A stretch of DNA of 64,000 bases from NCBI RefSeq assembly GCF_036227565.1, contig NZ_CP109460.1, forward strand, positions 744,001 through 808,000. Direction: 5' to 3'. Below, in pieces: positions 15,258-22,953 of the stretch. Below the pieces are notes generated by a model. It made no database searches and had not been told where the DNA came from. It saw nothing but the letters and a program-made list of their open reading frames with translations. This DNA is from Streptomyces sp. NBC_01454. Its GTDB lineage: Bacteria; Actinomycetota; Actinomycetes; Streptomycetales; Streptomycetaceae. The number at the start of each line of letters is the position of its first letter. Position 1 is the stretch's first letter. A program made the position numbers and the translations under genes.

Positions 15258-15352
15258 TGGTCCTCCCTGGTGCGGTTGCCTCGCTGGGAGGCGACGATCA
15301 TTGCGGCGGAGATGAGGCCGAGTCCGGCGGCGATCCATTCGGCGGCGGTCAC
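15254..15352 (-). CDS. Tiny single-pass membrane protein (32 aa)
   Basis: A 32-codon gene with a hydrophobic segment AAEWIAAGLGLISAAMIVAS and a positively charged C-terminal tail (QRGNRTRED). This pattern fits a small membrane protein with the tail inside. GGAGG precedes its GTG. The GTG overlaps the upstream stop (GTGA) and the end overlaps the coiled-coil gene start, so it is coupled on both sides. A superinfection-exclusion or membrane-anchor role is only a guess. Confidence 0.5.
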   Translation of the reverse strand: MTAAEWIAAGLGLISAAMIVASQRGNRTREDQ

Positions 15353-15480
15353 GTGGCCTCCTCGTCCGGCTTGGCGGTGCGGGTGCAGTAGTCGGCGAAG
15401 GACTCGGTCAGCCCGGCCGCGATCGAGGCTGCGAAGTCCGGGTCGGTAGTGGCGGTCAGCGGGAGGCCGGTCTCGTTCAT
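15349..15480 (-). CDS. Tiny acidic protein, unknown (43 aa)
   Basis: A 43-residue protein (TDPDFAASIAAGLTESFADYC), coupled by ATGA to the preceding gene and by GTGA to the next. No recognisable family. Support is the unbroken overlap pattern and the start position. Confidence 0.5.
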   Translation of the reverse strand: MNETGLPLTATTDPDFAASIAAGLTESFADYCTRTAKPDEEAT

Positions 15481-15716
15481 CGGGCACCTGCCTGGTTGAG
15501 GCGGTATCCCCGCCGGTTCTCCGGCCCGACCTCGATGGCCCTGCCGCGCGCCGCCAGGTGCTGCAGGTCGCCGCGGGCAGTGGAGCGCTGCGGCCCGAAG
15601 CCGAGGGCCGAGTAGAGGCGGCGGACTTGGCCGGTCGTCCACGTCGTGAGCGGCGCCTCGCGCATCTCGCCGAGCAGCCGGTTGATACGCACCGAGCGGT
15701 GCGTCCCGCCGGTCAT
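15477..15716 (-). CDS. Winged-helix-like protein (79 aa)
   Basis: A 79-residue basic protein resembling a winged helix (RVRRLYSALGFG, then STARGDLQHLAARGRAIEVGP and a short beta wing RRGYRL). Probably DNA-binding. It overlaps both neighbours by 4 nt within the small-gene cascade. Confidence 0.6.
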   Translation of the reverse strand: MTGGTHRSVRINRLLGEMREAPLTTWTTGQVRRLYSALGFGPQRSTARGDLQHLAARGRAIEVGPENRRGYRLNQAGAR

Positions 15717-16015
15717 GCGGGCACCTGCTCTCGCCAAATGCGGTGGATGTGCCGCATCAGGGACTCGCGGTCGTGGACGCAGCGCCGGCACAGGCAGTCG
15801 ACAGGGTGTTCCGGCAGGCGCACCCGGGCGTCCATTGCGAGGCCCTGCAGGTAGCCGTTGGCCGCGGCGAAATCGCCCTGGGCGAGCAGCTGCTTGAGGA
15901 AAGCGTCGGTGTCCTCGCCCCGCCGGACCGCGGTCTTTCCGGCCAGGTAGGCAGACGAGAAGAGCTTCGGGTCTGTCGTCTCGAAGGTGCGTCCGCCAAT
16001 CATCACGAGCTTCAT
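15713..16015 (-). CDS. Element protein with CxxC, unknown (100 aa)
   Basis: A 100-residue protein. The N-terminus MKLVMIGGRTFETT is followed by a helical middle (DAFLKQLLAQGDFAAANGYLQG), and the C-terminal HPVDCLCRRCVHDRESLM may form a metal site (Cys-x-Cys-x2-Cys plus His). No family assigned. Coupled to both neighbours. Confidence 0.6.
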   Translation of the reverse strand: MKLVMIGGRTFETTDPKLFSSAYLAGKTAVRRGEDTDAFLKQLLAQGDFAAANGYLQGLAMDARVRLPEHPVDCLCRRCVHDRESLMRHIHRIWREQVPA

Positions 16016-16332
16016 GCGGCACCTCGCAGGGCGGCCCGCACTTCGGCGGCGATGGGCCGGCGGGGTGCCGGGACGAGGGGCGCCCACGTGGCGTACACCT
16101 CGTCGAGCGGCATCATCGCGAGCGGCGACCGCATGATCGGCACGCCGTCGGCAGTGCGGCGGCCGGTCCACTGCCAAGGGCAGCCCCGGACGTCGATCCA
16201 GGTGAGGCTGAGGTCGTATTCGGTGCCGTCGAGCTCGGTGAACTCACGGGCCGCCCACAGGAGCTGGGCACGGTCCGTGGCCCGCAGGTTCTGGTTGGTG
16301 GCTGCCGCCCGGAGCAGCGCGGCCCGGGTCAC
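16012..16332 (-). CDS. Element protein, unknown (106 aa)
   Basis: A 106-residue protein with a helical first half (RAALLRAAATNQNLRATDRAQLLWAARE) and a beta-rich second half around WIDVRGCPWQWTGRR. The GTG start overlaps the upstream stop (GTGA). No family recognised. Confidence 0.6.
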   Translation of the reverse strand: MTRAALLRAAATNQNLRATDRAQLLWAAREFTELDGTEYDLSLTWIDVRGCPWQWTGRRTADGVPIMRSPLAMMPLDEVYATWAPLVPAPRRPIAAEVRAALRGAA

Positions 16333-16574
16333 GACGCCACCGCCCGGATCCCGCCGTTGCGCTTCCAGGCGGCCAGCTCAGCGAAGGCCTCAGCCAGGCT
16401 GTCCAGCGTCTCCGGAGTGGCATCCGCGACGTGCACCGTCATGCGGCGACCGACGTGGACCATGCCGAACGTCCGGCCGTCAATCCCCCTCCTGTAGTCG
16501 GCCCGGGCCTCGTCGTTGCCGAGGACCAGGGCCCCGGAGAAATGGGTGTCAGTAGCGAAGGAGCTGTCAGTCAT
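16329..16574 (-). CDS. Element protein, unknown (81 aa)
   Basis: An 81-residue protein. A beta-rich centre (TFGMVHVGRRMTVHVADAT) is followed by a C-terminal helix (LDSLAEAFAELAAWKRN). It might be a small nucleic-acid or dimerisation domain. Function unknown; coupled to the downstream gene. Confidence 0.6.
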   Translation of the reverse strand: MTDSSFATDTHFSGALVLGNDEARADYRRGIDGRTFGMVHVGRRMTVHVADATPETLDSLAEAFAELAAWKRNGGIRAVAS

Positions 16575-16618
16575 CGTTCCTCCAGGTGCGGAGTGCGGTA
16601 CGGGGGTGGGGCGGGCGG

Positions 16619-16840
16619 TCACGAGACGCCGCCTTCGATCGCGTCGATGTGCGTGAGGGCGATGCAGGCGCCGTGTCCGTGGACCCACACAACGTCGGTG
16701 TGGCCGCCGAGGAGCGTGGCCCGGCTGCGGGTGGTCGATTCGATCCGCGTGGCAGTCGGGTCGTTCTCGGGCCGGAAGCCGGGGTAGGCCACGACCGGCG
16801 TGCCGATCGGGTAGCTGGCGTTGAACTGCTCGGCGTTCAC
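16619..16840 (-). CDS. Beta-rich element protein, unknown (73 aa)
   Basis: A 73-residue protein with a beta pattern (YPIGTPVVAYPGFRP; LGGHTDVVWVHGHGACIAL), SH3-like in appearance and reminiscent of the start of the 3561-3872 protein (PIGTPVWV). The two may share a fold. The GTG start overlaps the upstream stop. Confidence 0.6.
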   Translation of the reverse strand: MNAEQFNASYPIGTPVVAYPGFRPENDPTATRIESTTRSRATLLGGHTDVVWVHGHGACIALTHIDAIEGGVS

Positions 16841-17205
16841 CGGCCCTCACACGCCTCGTCGTACCCTTCCCAGTTGTCCACGCCAGCTGCGTAGAGGGCG
16901 GCGAGCATGCTGGAGTCCGGCTCCAGCTCAGCGACGCGGGCATGCAGCGTCTCGGTGCCTTCCGCCAGCGCGGCGATGACCGTCCGCAGCCGCTCGACTT
17001 CCGCGAGCAGCCACGGCACGTCCTCGCGGGCGTGGGCGATGAACCGTTCGTTGGCCTCGGCCATCCGGCCAGTAGTGCGGGCGATGGGCAGGAGGTTGGG
17101 TTCGCCGCCGTGGAAGACGGAGCCGGGCCACTCCTCGTGAACGGTCCACGGCCCGGGTGTTGCGGCGGCCGCGCGGGCCGCGATCTCGGTCAGGCGGTCG
17201 CTCAT
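16837..17205 (-). CDS. Ead/Ea22-like element protein (122 aa)
   Basis: A 122-residue protein. It opens LTEIAARAAAATPGPWTV, the pattern of many phage proteins of the Ead/Ea22 type (IxxRxxAATPGPW). It continues with FIAHAREDVPWLLAEVERLRTVIAALAEGTETLHARVAELE, a coiled coil. The family resemblance is moderately strong. The molecular role of such proteins is poorly known (lambda Ea22 affects the lysis-lysogeny choice). Coupled to neighbours. Confidence 0.65.
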   Translation of the reverse strand: MSDRLTEIAARAAAATPGPWTVHEEWPGSVFHGGEPNLLPIARTTGRMAEANERFIAHAREDVPWLLAEVERLRTVIAALAEGTETLHARVAELEPDSSMLAALYAAGVDNWEGYDEACEGR

Positions 17206-17615
17206 GCCGTCACCTGCTTCTTGGCAGCGCCGGAGCGGGTGCAGCCTTCCTTGTGCCAGGGCTTCCGCTGGACGTCGTGGGCGACCGTTCCGCACTCGGT
17301 GCATGCCTGGCGGGGGCCCTCAACCCGGGTGAAGGGGTAGACCTCCCAGTCCCAGTTGTGGTCCTCCGGGGCCTCTACCGACCAGTCGTAGCCGCTCTCG
17401 ATCTGGTTCTGGGGGGTGATTGCCTCGTACCAATCGGGGTCGTCGCCGAAGCACTCGACGGCTTCCTCCAGATCGTCGGCCTCCACCCAGACGAGATACC
17501 GCTGGACCGTCTCGACGATCACCGGGTACTTGTCCTGGCCCTCCCACGGGTGCGGGTAGGCCTTGTCCATCGCGTCGGCGATGATGCGGTTCACACGGTC
17601 AGCCACGGTCGACAC
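17202..17615 (-). CDS. Element protein with C-terminal CxxC, unknown (137 aa)
   Basis: A 137-residue acidic protein rich in Trp/Asp/Glu in the centre (YEAITPQNQIESGYDW; HNWDWEVYPF). Its C-terminal CTECG...CTRSG may form a zinc knuckle. Start uncertain: GTG at 17615 (overlapping the upstream gene by 17 nt) or GTG at 17606 are both possible. Function unknown. Confidence 0.6.
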   Translation of the reverse strand: MSTVADRVNRIIADAMDKAYPHPWEGQDKYPVIVETVQRYLVWVEADDLEEAVECFGDDPDWYEAITPQNQIESGYDWSVEAPEDHNWDWEVYPFTRVEGPRQACTECGTVAHDVQRKPWHKEGCTRSGAAKKQVTA

Positions 17616-18033
17616 CGCCCTGCACGGCCTTCGCGAGGTCGGCGGCGGTTTCCAGGAGACCGCCGAGGTGGGTGAGGTCGCGAAGCTCGTTGATCTGGTC
17701 ATGCCCGCATGTGCCGCACGGCTGCACGAGGGTGAACGTCACCTCGTCGCTGTCGACGACGCGATACCGCAGGTACTCAGCACGGCCCTCGCCGAGGCTC
17801 GCCGTAGCCTGCTCCGTGTCCGCCGGCAAGTCGAGCGTGCCGGTGTACTGCCAATCCAGCTGGGCGGCAGCCTCCTCGCCGAGGACGCAGCGGGCCTTGG
17901 CGCGGGCGAAGGTGAGGAATTCCTCGCGGTGCTCCTCGAACATCTCGTCGCCCTTGGCTTCGCCCTCGGACTCCCACTTGGTGAAGGCCAAGGTTGCGAG
18001 GTCTGCCACGGTCAGATGAGTGGTCGTAGTCAT
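17599..18033 (-). CDS. Element protein, unknown (144 aa)
   Basis: A 144-residue protein. A helical N-terminal half (HLTVADLATLAFTKWESEGEAKGDEMFEEH) is followed by a beta section (YLRYRVVDSDEVTFTLVQ), then CGTCG and a helical tail. No family recognised. The ATG overlaps the preceding stop. Confidence 0.6.
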   Translation of the reverse strand: MTTTTHLTVADLATLAFTKWESEGEAKGDEMFEEHREEFLTFARAKARCVLGEEAAAQLDWQYTGTLDLPADTEQATASLGEGRAEYLRYRVVDSDEVTFTLVQPCGTCGHDQINELRDLTHLGGLLETAADLAKAVQGGVDRG

Positions 18034-18263
18034 CGGGCATCCCCTTCGATGCTGGTGAACTGGGCGGCCCACTCGGGGTAGTCCTCGTTCTCGGCGACCC
18101 GGACCTCCGGGTGCTGCACAAGGAAGAGGGACATCGAGGTCGCGGACACCGCCGCGTCGGAGTGAGCCGGATCCGCCAGCAGCCGCTGCTGGACTTCGAG
18201 AAGAACCGCCGGGTCGGGAGAGGCCTGTGAGGCCGGAGTCGAGGCGGGTGAGACGATGGTCAT
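18030..18263 (-). CDS. Element protein, unknown (77 aa)
   Basis: A 77-residue protein, the first of the long coupled cascade. Its N-terminus is Ser/Pro/Ala-rich, followed by a helix (AVLLEVQQRLLADP). Function unknown. The 104-bp gap upstream contains GGGCCC repeats and may hold the promoter or a terminator for the preceding genes. Confidence 0.55.
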   Translation of the reverse strand: MTIVSPASTPASQASPDPAVLLEVQQRLLADPAHSDAAVSATSMSLFLVQHPEVRVAENEDYPEWAAQFTSIEGDAR

Positions 18264-18367
18264 GACGCATGCCCTTTCAGAGTTGGGGTGGTGCGTTAGG
18301 GCCCGGTTGCCGGTGTGTCAGAGCCCGGCGGCTGGGCCCGTAGGCCGCAGCTAGGCGGCGCGGGGGC

Positions 18368-18787
18368 TCAGCCGGTGAGGGCGAGCTCCAAGGGGCGGCC
18401 GTCGGCAGGCTTCTGCCGCCGGCCGGTCGGCTTGTCGGGGCCCTTCTCCGCTGCGGACCTGCGCCGAGCGGCAGCCAGGCGAGACGGCTTGGCCGGGACC
18501 CGGAGCATGTTCCGGATCTCCCGAAGCTCCTGGGGGCCGAAGCGCTTCGACTTGCCCATGTCGATGTACGGGAAACCGTGCTTGTTGCACCCGTCGAGCA
18601 GGAAGCGGACACCGCATCCAAGGGCGGCGGCGGCCTCCTTCGGCGTGAAGGTCAGGTCGCCGCTGTTGAAGGACTCGACGGCGGCGGCAACGACGATGTC
18701 GCGCAGTTCTCCTGTGGCGAGGGCGTCGCGGACGGCCTTGACGATGGCCGGGTCTGTGGCTGTGGGGGTCTCCTCGGGACTGGGCAT
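18368..18787 (-). CDS. Excisionase-like HTH protein (139 aa)
   Basis: A 139-residue protein. Residues about 45-95 (LTFTPKEAAAALGCGVRFLLDGCNKHGFPYIDMGKSKRFGPQEL) match the MerR-like winged-helix of excisionases and helix-turn-helix family 17: beta start, HTH, wing and a tip with GKSKRF. It has a basic Arg/Lys-rich tail. Position near lysogeny control and the integrase makes a recombination directionality factor plausible, although transcriptional regulators share the fold. A GAGAAGG site precedes the ATG. Confidence 0.65.
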   Translation of the reverse strand: MPSPEETPTATDPAIVKAVRDALATGELRDIVVAAAVESFNSGDLTFTPKEAAAALGCGVRFLLDGCNKHGFPYIDMGKSKRFGPQELREIRNMLRVPAKPSRLAAARRRSAAEKGPDKPTGRRQKPADGRPLELALTG

Positions 18788-18788
18788 G

Positions 18789-19034
18789 TCACCTTCTCTC
18801 GTTGGTTTCCTCGTGGGGGACGAGGAGTTCCTTGTCTGTTGCGTGGAGCGTTTTGCGGAGTGCGGCGTATGTGGGCGGTCGCATCTGCTCCCGGATGCCG
18901 GTTTCCAGCCGTTGTAGGTAGCTGCGGCTGATCCCGGCTGCCTCTGCGGTCTCACGTATGCCGAGGCCCTGGCGCTTCCGTGTCGCTCGTATCGCCGCCC
19001 CGTTCACCTGGCAGGTGGCTGGGGGGTTGTTCAT
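18789..19034 (-). CDS. XRE-family repressor/Cro-like protein (81 aa)
   Basis: An 81-residue protein with a standard HTH_3 domain: GAAIRATRKRQGLGIRETAEAAGISRSYLQRLETGIREQ (residues 11-50). It is divergent from another HTH gene at 19208, and the 170-bp gap holds inverted and direct repeats, the layout of a phage immunity switch. Start ATG at 19034 (MNNPPATCQ) was chosen because the upstream frame runs through the operator region. Confidence 0.8.
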   Translation of the reverse strand: MNNPPATCQVNGAAIRATRKRQGLGIRETAEAAGISRSYLQRLETGIREQMRPPTYAALRKTLHATDKELLVPHEETNERR

Positions 19035-19096
19035 GACGAGAATGTACGTGCTTACGCTCGTAGAAACTAGCAGTACCACGTAGTAACTTGTAGATC

Positions 19097-19193
19097 CTCG
19101 TAACGATTGAGGCGTGAACCTTTGGCCAGAGTTACGAGAACATCAAGGAACCGGCCATAAGCTGGGTGTTCCTAGCTGTTCCTGCTAGTTCCT
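19097..19193. promoter_or_regulatory. Lysogeny-switch operators
   Basis: Inverted pair CTCGTAAC (19097-19104) and GTTACGAG (19131-19138), with related CGTAGTAAC and CTCGTAGAAAC nearby at 19050-19090. Downstream, three direct GTTCCT hexamers lie at 19168, 19178 and 19188, exactly 10 bp apart and so on one face of the helix. They sit 15 bp before the plus-strand HTH gene. Binding sites for the two divergent HTH proteins are inferred. Confidence 0.55.
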
Positions 19194-19207
19194 GGGACCA
19201 TGACGCC

Positions 19208-19645
19208 ATGCCTCCCCCTGCAGACGACACAGCGCTCCGCCGGCTCGCCGACCAGATCAGGCGGCGACGGGTCGACCTGGGTATGAACAAGATCGACGTA
19301 GCCAATGGCGCCAAGATCACGATCAACACGTACATGAAGCTCGAAGACGGCAAGCCCGTCCGAGACCTCACCTACGGCAAGGTCGAGACGGTGCTCCAAT
19401 GGGCGTCCGGCTCCTGCCAGGAGATCCTCCGCGGCGGTGACCCCACCGTCGCCGACCGGCTGACAGATGGCGCCGTCGCCTCACCGGTCACCAGCGACGA
19501 CCTCGAGGGTGACATCGGGCGCGCGGTCACCGACGCCGCCATCGCCGTCAGCGACGGACTGTCAGCCGCCGACATCCGCAAGCTGAAACAGCGCGTAATC
19601 GAAGAGCTTCGTCGGCGCGGCAGGCTGCCAAATGTTGGGAATTGA
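19208..19645 (+). CDS. XRE-like immunity regulator (145 aa)
   Basis: A 145-residue protein. Residues 8-55 (LRRLADQIRRRRVDLGMNKIDVANGAKITINTYMKLEDG) form an XRE-type HTH, followed by TYGKVETVLQWASGSCQEIL, typical of HTH proteins that pair with a WASG-type helix. The C-terminal helical region (about 90-140) may dimerise. Divergent from the Cro/cI-like gene; candidate repressor of the element. The ATG at 19208 follows the triple GTTCCT repeat. Confidence 0.75.
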   Translation: MPPPADDTALRRLADQIRRRRVDLGMNKIDVANGAKITINTYMKLEDGKPVRDLTYGKVETVLQWASGSCQEILRGGDPTVADRLTDGAVASPVTSDDLEGDIGRAVTDAAIAVSDGLSAADIRKLKQRVIEELRRRGRLPNVGN

Positions 19646-19791
19646 CCCCTCCGCGCGTACAACCATTGGCTTTGTCCAACTCGTTACCGCCATACGGCAG
19701 ATCGACTCGCGCAAACCCGGTCACGAAAGTCGTTCAATGTGCGACTATCAGTAGTCACTTGGGAGGTTCCCTCGTCCCGAAAGGGGGGACC

Positions 19792-19989
19792 ATGCACGAA
19801 ATGGTCACCGCTGATCTCGGCCCCGGCTTCCACGGTTTCCGAGGTCTGATCGATGGCAAGCTCGTGTGTGTGGCGACGCCCCAGGTACTGCACGATGCCG
19901 CCGCACGGCGCATCATGCGGGACCTGGTAAGGCGTCAAGGAGGAGACTGTGACGCGTGCCGGCGCTGCCTGATGGGCCGGCACGACTAG
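19792..19989 (+). CDS. Small Cys-rich protein upstream of integrase (65 aa)
   Basis: A 65-residue protein with beta-rich N-terminus (DLGPGFHGFRGLIDGKLVCVAT), a helix (HDAAARRIMRDLVRRQ) and a C-terminal CDACRRC cluster that could hold zinc. A strong GGGGGG site lies 3-5 nt before the ATG. A GACTA TCAG TAGTC palindrome lies about 40 bp upstream. It is co-directional with the integrase 77 bp downstream. Role unknown; a recombination accessory factor is possible. Confidence 0.6.
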   Translation: MHEMVTADLGPGFHGFRGLIDGKLVCVATPQVLHDAAARRIMRDLVRRQGGDCDACRRCLMGRHD

Positions 19990-20065
19990 TCAGTCCACGC
20001 GGGGGCCACGGCGGGGCGGGGAAGGCACCCGCCGGGCCACCGCGGGAAGACCCCAAGGAATCACA

Positions 20066-21355
20066 ATGCCGTATGTCGAGTGGCGTGGGTCGAAGTGCCG
20101 AGTCCGCTGGGACACCGGGAAGGTGCACCCCGAGACCGGGAAGAAGATCTACGACAGCAAGTCCGGGTTCGCCGACGAGGCTGTCGCCTACGAGTACGGG
20201 CTTGATCGCGAATCGGACGTCCGCAACGACCGGTACATCAGCAACGCCGACGGAAACATCCTCTTCGAAGGCTGGGCCAAGTCGTGGCTGGCCGGCCTCG
20301 ACCTCGCGGACACGTCGTATGTGACCTATGAATCGATCATCAAAGCCCAACTGATCCCCCAATGGGGGGACGTGTCACTGCGGAAGATCACAACGACGCA
20401 GTATCAACGCTGGGCGAAGATGACTCGCGCCAGGTACTCCGCGCACTACGCGGGCAGCATCCTCTCTCTGTTCGGGCTACTCATGACCGACGCGGTCGAT
20501 CACAGGCCGCCCCTCATCGCTGAGACACCGGTCCCCCGGACCAGCCGCCGGCGCGGCCGGTATACGCGACCCGAGGAGCCGGAGGTGCTGACACCCACCA
20601 CCGAGCAGGTCGTGCAGCTCGCCGTGAACGCCCACGAGGTGTGGGGCCTGACGGGCTACGTCTTCATGCTCACGAAGGCCTTCACCGGGATGAGGCTCCG
20701 TGAGATGTACGGCCTCCGACGGGAATTCGCCTCGCCCACTTGGCCGGGCTCCGATCCCGACGTCCGGCGCCGCACGAAGGCCTTGAAGCGGTACGGGGGC
20801 ATGTCCGCGCTGCGCGTGCAGTGGCAGCACCAGTACGCGAAGGGCGTGCCCACGCTCCAGCTGCCGAAGTACGGGTCCGCCCGCGCGCTGGTCCTCCCCC
20901 CGTTCCTGCACGCCCTGCACGGCCAACTGCTGGAGAGCCACGAGAGCGACTGGGTGTTCCCCTCCGCCGGCGGCGGCCACCTGCTGGGGACGAGGTTCTA
21001 CCCGTGCTACTGGCGGCCTGCCGTGGACGGGGCGGAGGAACGGGGCGGACGGTGGGCGCGGGGCGCCGTACCGGCCGTTGAGGGCCTCCAGGGGATGGTC
21101 CCTCACGGCCTGCGGCACGCACAGAAACAGTGGCTGGACGAGGACGGCCATTCGCGGGTGGCCTCGGAGGAACGGCTCGGTCATAGGCTGCAAGGCGTAG
21201 AAGGCACGTACTCCGAGGTCACGGTGCCGATGGAGTTGCGTATCGTCGAGGCTCTACAGGAGCGGTGGGAGAAGGTCATGGGAGACGAGTCGTCGGTGGA
21301 GGCGGCCCGCCAGGTGCTCCGAAAGCGTCAGGTCTCCCAACCCTCTCCCACTTGA
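20066..21355 (+). CDS. int: Tyrosine site-specific integrase
   Basis: A 429-residue phage-type tyrosine recombinase. An arm-binding-like beta N-terminus (MPYVEWRGSKCRVRWD) is followed by a SAM-like core-binding domain (about 65-150) and the catalytic domain with Arg210 (TGMRLRE), probable Lys268 (QLPKYGS), His347-x-x-Arg350 (HGLRH), His373 (LGHR) and Tyr382 (GTYSEV). All residues are present, so it should be active. It lies at the right edge of the element, pointing toward the chromosome, consistent with an attachment site just downstream. AAGGA precedes the ATG. Confidence 0.93.
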   Translation: MPYVEWRGSKCRVRWDTGKVHPETGKKIYDSKSGFADEAVAYEYGLDRESDVRNDRYISNADGNILFEGWAKSWLAGLDLADTSYVTYESIIKAQLIPQWGDVSLRKITTTQYQRWAKMTRARYSAHYAGSILSLFGLLMTDAVDHRPPLIAETPVPRTSRRRGRYTRPEEPEVLTPTTEQVVQLAVNAHEVWGLTGYVFMLTKAFTGMRLREMYGLRREFASPTWPGSDPDVRRRTKALKRYGGMSALRVQWQHQYAKGVPTLQLPKYGSARALVLPPFLHALHGQLLESHESDWVFPSAGGGHLLGTRFYPCYWRPAVDGAEERGGRWARGAVPAVEGLQGMVPHGLRHAQKQWLDEDGHSRVASEERLGHRLQGVEGTYSEVTVPMELRIVEALQERWEKVMGDESSVEAARQVLRKRQVSQPSPT

Positions 21356-21549
21356 TCTTGCAAGGGGTTGTCGTTGCAGCTCAGGAAGATGCGAGAGTGA
21401 GTGCCGCTTAATCGATCACATCGAGACGCTGCGGACGGTGCTGACCGAGCGGGGGTGCTGGGTCTGACCGGGGTGCCGAATCCGACCGGGGGCACCGGGT
21501 CCGGTCGCCGCGGCCCCGCCGGCGGTCCGCCGCGGTGAACAGGGACCGG
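21356..21549. other. Element-chromosome junction (attR expected)
   Basis: About 190 bp between the integrase stop and the conserved MFS gene. I see no tRNA fragment, no obvious terminator and no recognisable core repeat. The integrase position implies that an att site lies here or just inside. The matching attL is outside the window, so the core cannot be defined. Confidence 0.4.
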
Positions 21550-22953
21550 ATGACGGGGGCGGGCGTGGAAGGCACACAAGCCGTGGGCGGGGCCGTGGAC
21601 GGGCCGGCCGCCATGGACGAGCCGGCCGCCCGGCGCCGCGAACAACGCGGCTGGTACTGGTACGACTGGGCCAACAGCGTCTACTCGACGACCGTCCTGA
21701 CGGTCTTCCTGGGGCCGTATCTGACCTCGGTGACGAAGGCCGCGGCGGACGCGGACGGCCTGGTGCACCCGCTGGGCATCCCGGTGCGCGCCGGCTCCTT
21801 CTACCCGTACGCGGTGTCCGTCTCGCTGCTGCTGTCCGTGCTGGCGATGCCGCTCGCCGCGGCCCTGGCCGACCGGACCGGCCGGAAGAAGCCACTGCTG
21901 GGGTGCTGCGCCTATACGGGCGCGGCCGCGACGGCGGGGATGTTCTTCCTCGACGGCGACCGCTATCTGCTGGGCGGGGCGCTGCTGGTCCTCGCGAACG
22001 TGTCGTTCGTGGTGTCGATGATGCTCTACAACTCCTTCCTGCCGCAGATCGCGACCCCCGACGAGCGGGACGCGGTCTCGTCCCGGGGCTGGGCCCTCGG
22101 CTACGCGGCCGGGGCACTGGTCCTGCTCGCCAACCTGGTGCTCTACGGCGCGCACGAGTCCTTCGGCCTCTCCGCGGGCACCGCGGTACGCCTCTGCCTG
22201 GCGTCGGCGGGGCTGTGGTGGGGCGCGTTCTCCCTGATCCCGCTGCGCCGGCTGCGCGACCGCCGGACGGCGGCCACCGGCGCACCCGGTGCGGCGGGCG
22301 GCGCCTCGCTCGGCCAGGGATGGCGGCAACTGGCCGAGACCCTGCGCGGGATGCGCCGCCACCCCCTCACCCTCTCCTTCCTCCTGGCCTACCTCGTCTA
22401 CAACGACGGGGTGCAGACCGTGATCACCCAGGCGTCGGTGTACGGCTCGGAGGAACTGAAGCTGGACCAGACCACGCTGATCGTGGCCGTCCTGCTGGTA
22501 CAGGTGCTGGCCGCGGCGGGCGCCCTGCTGATGGGCCGGCTCGCCCGGCGGTACGGCGCACAGCGGACGATCCTGGGCTCGCTGGCCGCCTGGACGCTGA
22601 CGCTCGCGGCCGGCTACGCCCTTCCGGCCCGGGCACCCGTGTGGTTCTTCGCGCTGGCCGCCGGCATCGGCCTGGTGCTGGGCGGCAGCCAGGCACTGTC
22701 GCGCTCGCTGTTCTCGCAGATGGTGCCGCGCGGCAGGGAGGCGGAGTACTTCTCCGCGTACGAGATCAGCGACCGGGGCGTGAGCTGGCTGGGGCCGCTG
22801 GTGTTCGGGGTGACCTACCAGCTCACCGGGAGCTATCGGAACGCGATCGTGTCCCTCGTGGCGTTCTTTTTGATCGGTTTTGTCCTGCTGGCGAGGGTGC
22901 CGGTGGGGCGGGCGATCGCGGCGGCCGGAAATCCTGTGCCTGACCGGATTTAG
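21550..22953 (+). CDS. MFS transporter, UMF1/Atg22-like
   Basis: A 467-residue transporter with about 12 membrane segments. It carries the UMF1 features RGWYWYDWANSVYSTTV near the N-terminus, DRTGRKKPLLG in the first cytoplasmic loop, YNDGVQTVI at the start of the second half and LGGSQALSRSLFSQMVP in the last third. Substrate unknown; relatives are annotated as amino acid or metabolite effluxers. ATG at 21550 has AGGGA upstream; GTG at 21535 is an alternative. It is the first chromosomal gene after the integrase. Confidence 0.85.
   Translation: MTGAGVEGTQAVGGAVDGPAAMDEPAARRREQRGWYWYDWANSVYSTTVLTVFLGPYLTSVTKAAADADGLVHPLGIPVRAGSFYPYAVSVSLLLSVLAMPLAAALADRTGRKKPLLGCCAYTGAAATAGMFFLDGDRYLLGGALLVLANVSFVVSMMLYNSFLPQIATPDERDAVSSRGWALGYAAGALVLLANLVLYGAHESFGLSAGTAVRLCLASAGLWWGAFSLIPLRRLRDRRTAATGAPGAAGGASLGQGWRQLAETLRGMRRHPLTLSFLLAYLVYNDGVQTVITQASVYGSEELKLDQTTLIVAVLLVQVLAAAGALLMGRLARRYGAQRTILGSLAAWTLTLAAGYALPARAPVWFFALAAGIGLVLGGSQALSRSLFSQMVPRGREAEYFSAYEISDRGVSWLGPLVFGVTYQLTGSYRNAIVSLVAFFLIGFVLLARVPVGRAIAAAGNPVPDRI

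Noticed and set aside
21356..21549. tRNA gene as integration target
   Set aside because: No cloverleaf, anticodon arm or CCA-proximal sequence could be found downstream of the integrase.
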